The notes under the pieces were generated by a model. It was not told where the DNA came from. It saw nothing but the letters and a program-made list of their open reading frames with translations, and did not search any database. DNA of 5,800 nt. Source: Oscillospiraceae bacterium. GTDB lineage: Bacteria > Bacillota > Clostridia > Oscillospirales > Oscillospiraceae. The stretch spans positions 1 through 5,800 of the forward strand of contig JAQXJQ010000210.1 in assembly GCA_029009035.1 (NCBI GenBank), in the 5' to 3' direction. Position numbers and translations under genes: made by a program. Below, one piece after another: positions 5,419 to 5,800 of the stretch; position 1 is the first letter of the stretch, and the number at the start of each line of letters is the position of its first letter.

Positions 5419-5434
5419 AATGGCACGCCTGAAG
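5419..5434 (-). repeat. distal 16-bp copy of the tRNA-Arg 3' end (att-like direct repeat)
   Basis: AATGGCACGCCTGAAG is identical to 5579-5594, which covers 2 nt of trailer, the CCA and the next 11 nt (discriminator, 3' acceptor strand and edge of the T stem) of tRNA-Arg(UCU). Similarity continues imperfectly leftward (GAC-GAGAAATGG against GACAAAAGAATGG). This copy is not part of a complete tRNA. Confidence 0.85.
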
Positions 5435-5578
5435 TCGGAGCGCGGGCAAAGGTGCCTGTGGCACGTTTGACAGCTCCGAGTCCCTTCCGCAGAAGCCGAG
5501 CCAACGGCGATGGCTGATGCGCAGGTGTTCTCCGCACTGAAATAACGGAGCAGACTGCAGGCAGTTGCCAGACAAAAG
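5435..5578. other. 144-nt segment between the tRNA-Arg 3'-end repeats; possible mini-element or integration remnant
   Basis: Together with the repeat at 5419-5434 this explains most of the 188-nt gap between tRNA-Arg and tRNA-His. It has no credible ORF or ribosome binding site. It is rich in structure: TCGGAGC (5435-5441) pairs with GCTCCGA (5473-5479) around an inner hairpin GTGCC-TGT-GGCAC (5452-5464); AGCCA/TGGCT (5499-5515) and CTCCG/CGGAG (5530-5550) follow. It also holds a 10-nt direct match to the tRNA-Arg anticodon arm (AGGCAGTTGC, 5559-5568, as at 5624-5633) and an 11-nt inverted match to its T arm (CGAGTCCCTTC, 5477-5487, against 5591-5601). Layout (intact tRNA, segment, tRNA 3' fragment) is that of tRNA-site integration, but no integrase or cargo remains. 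Confidence 0.5.
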
Positions 5579-5580
5579 AA

Positions 5581-5657
<77 letters not shown>

Positions 5658-5660
5658 GTA

Positions 5661-5734
5661 TGGAGCGGGTGATGGGAATCGAACCCACGCGACCAGCTTG
5701 GAAGGCTGGGATTCTACCATTGAACTACACCCGC
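5661..5734 (-). tRNA. tRNA-Gly (anticodon UCC)
   Basis: A 74-nt cloverleaf with encoded CCA (5661-5663) and discriminator U. The acceptor GCGGGTG pairs perfectly with CACCCGC. The anticodon stem CCAGC/GCTGG holds loop CTTCCAA (anticodon at 5700-5702), reading GGA/GGG. T arm GTGGG-TTCGATT-CCCAT. It is the first gene of the operon, about 26 nt after the predicted transcription start. Confidence 0.96.
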
Positions 5735-5767
5735 AGGTCGGATGCTTCCGCAAATGTCAGCTTTGGC

Positions 5768-5796
5768 ATCATACCATAACTATATGGGGTTGTCAA
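5768..5796 (-). promoter_or_regulatory. strong sigma-A type promoter of the tRNA operon
   Basis: On the minus strand TTGACA (5791-5796) is followed after exactly 17 nt by TATGAT (5768-5773). The -35 is consensus, the spacer ideal and the -10 matches 5 of 6, as expected for stable RNA. Start would be near 5761, leaving a leader of about 26 nt ahead of tRNA-Gly. No GC-rich discriminator is obvious. Confidence 0.85.
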
Positions 5797-5800
5797 TCCC

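Noticed and set aside
5435..5578. A degenerate sixth tRNA gene in the Arg-His gap
   Set aside because: Only the 3' end repeat and short scattered matches resemble a tRNA; no acceptor partner strand, D arm or T arm can be assembled in order.

Overview
The window reads as ordinary chromosome from a high-GC Firmicute. The gene families (AGCS symporter, family 4 uracil-DNA glycosylase, DHHW/MBOAT pair), strong AGGAGG-type ribosome binding sites, sigma-A type promoters and a compact tRNA operon with encoded CCA ends all fit a gut clostridium. Oscillospiraceae (Flavonifractor/Pseudoflavonifractor-like) is my best guess, by inference only. No defence system, transposase, CRISPR array or rRNA is visible.

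Layout, left to right. Positions 1-1971 hold a minus-strand operon. It starts at a clear promoter (TTGACA-18-TAGAAT) and runs through a 137-aa protein of unknown function, a membrane-anchored DHHW-family SGNH-like protein, and the N-terminal 100 residues of an MBOAT (AlgI-type) acyltransferase that leaves the window. The last two probably work together in O-acetylation of an extracellular or surface polymer. At 2035-2649, on the plus strand, is a 204-aa protein with two SSB-like OB folds. It converges on a family 4 [4Fe-4S] uracil-DNA glycosylase (2671-3243, minus), so two DNA-maintenance genes lie side by side. Positions 3353-4744 (minus) encode an alanine/glycine:cation symporter with its own promoter and a hairpin terminator.

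Positions 4745-5800 hold no convincing protein gene. The right part is a five-gene minus-strand tRNA operon, transcribed Gly(UCC)-Arg(UCU)-His(GUG)-Gln(UUG)-Lys(UUU). It has a near-consensus promoter (TTGACA-17-TATGAT) at the right edge and a perfect 19-bp hairpin terminator directly after tRNA-Lys. Between that terminator and the symporter promoter is a roughly 200-nt chain of small perfect hairpins, probably a structured RNA or a repeated intergenic element.

The two most interesting items are in the tRNA region. First, a 144-nt segment is inserted directly after tRNA-Arg and flanked by exact 16-bp repeats of that tRNA's 3' end, which looks like a fossil or miniature tRNA-site integration. 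Second, the hairpin chain at about 4875-5070, bounded on both sides by terminator-like structures.
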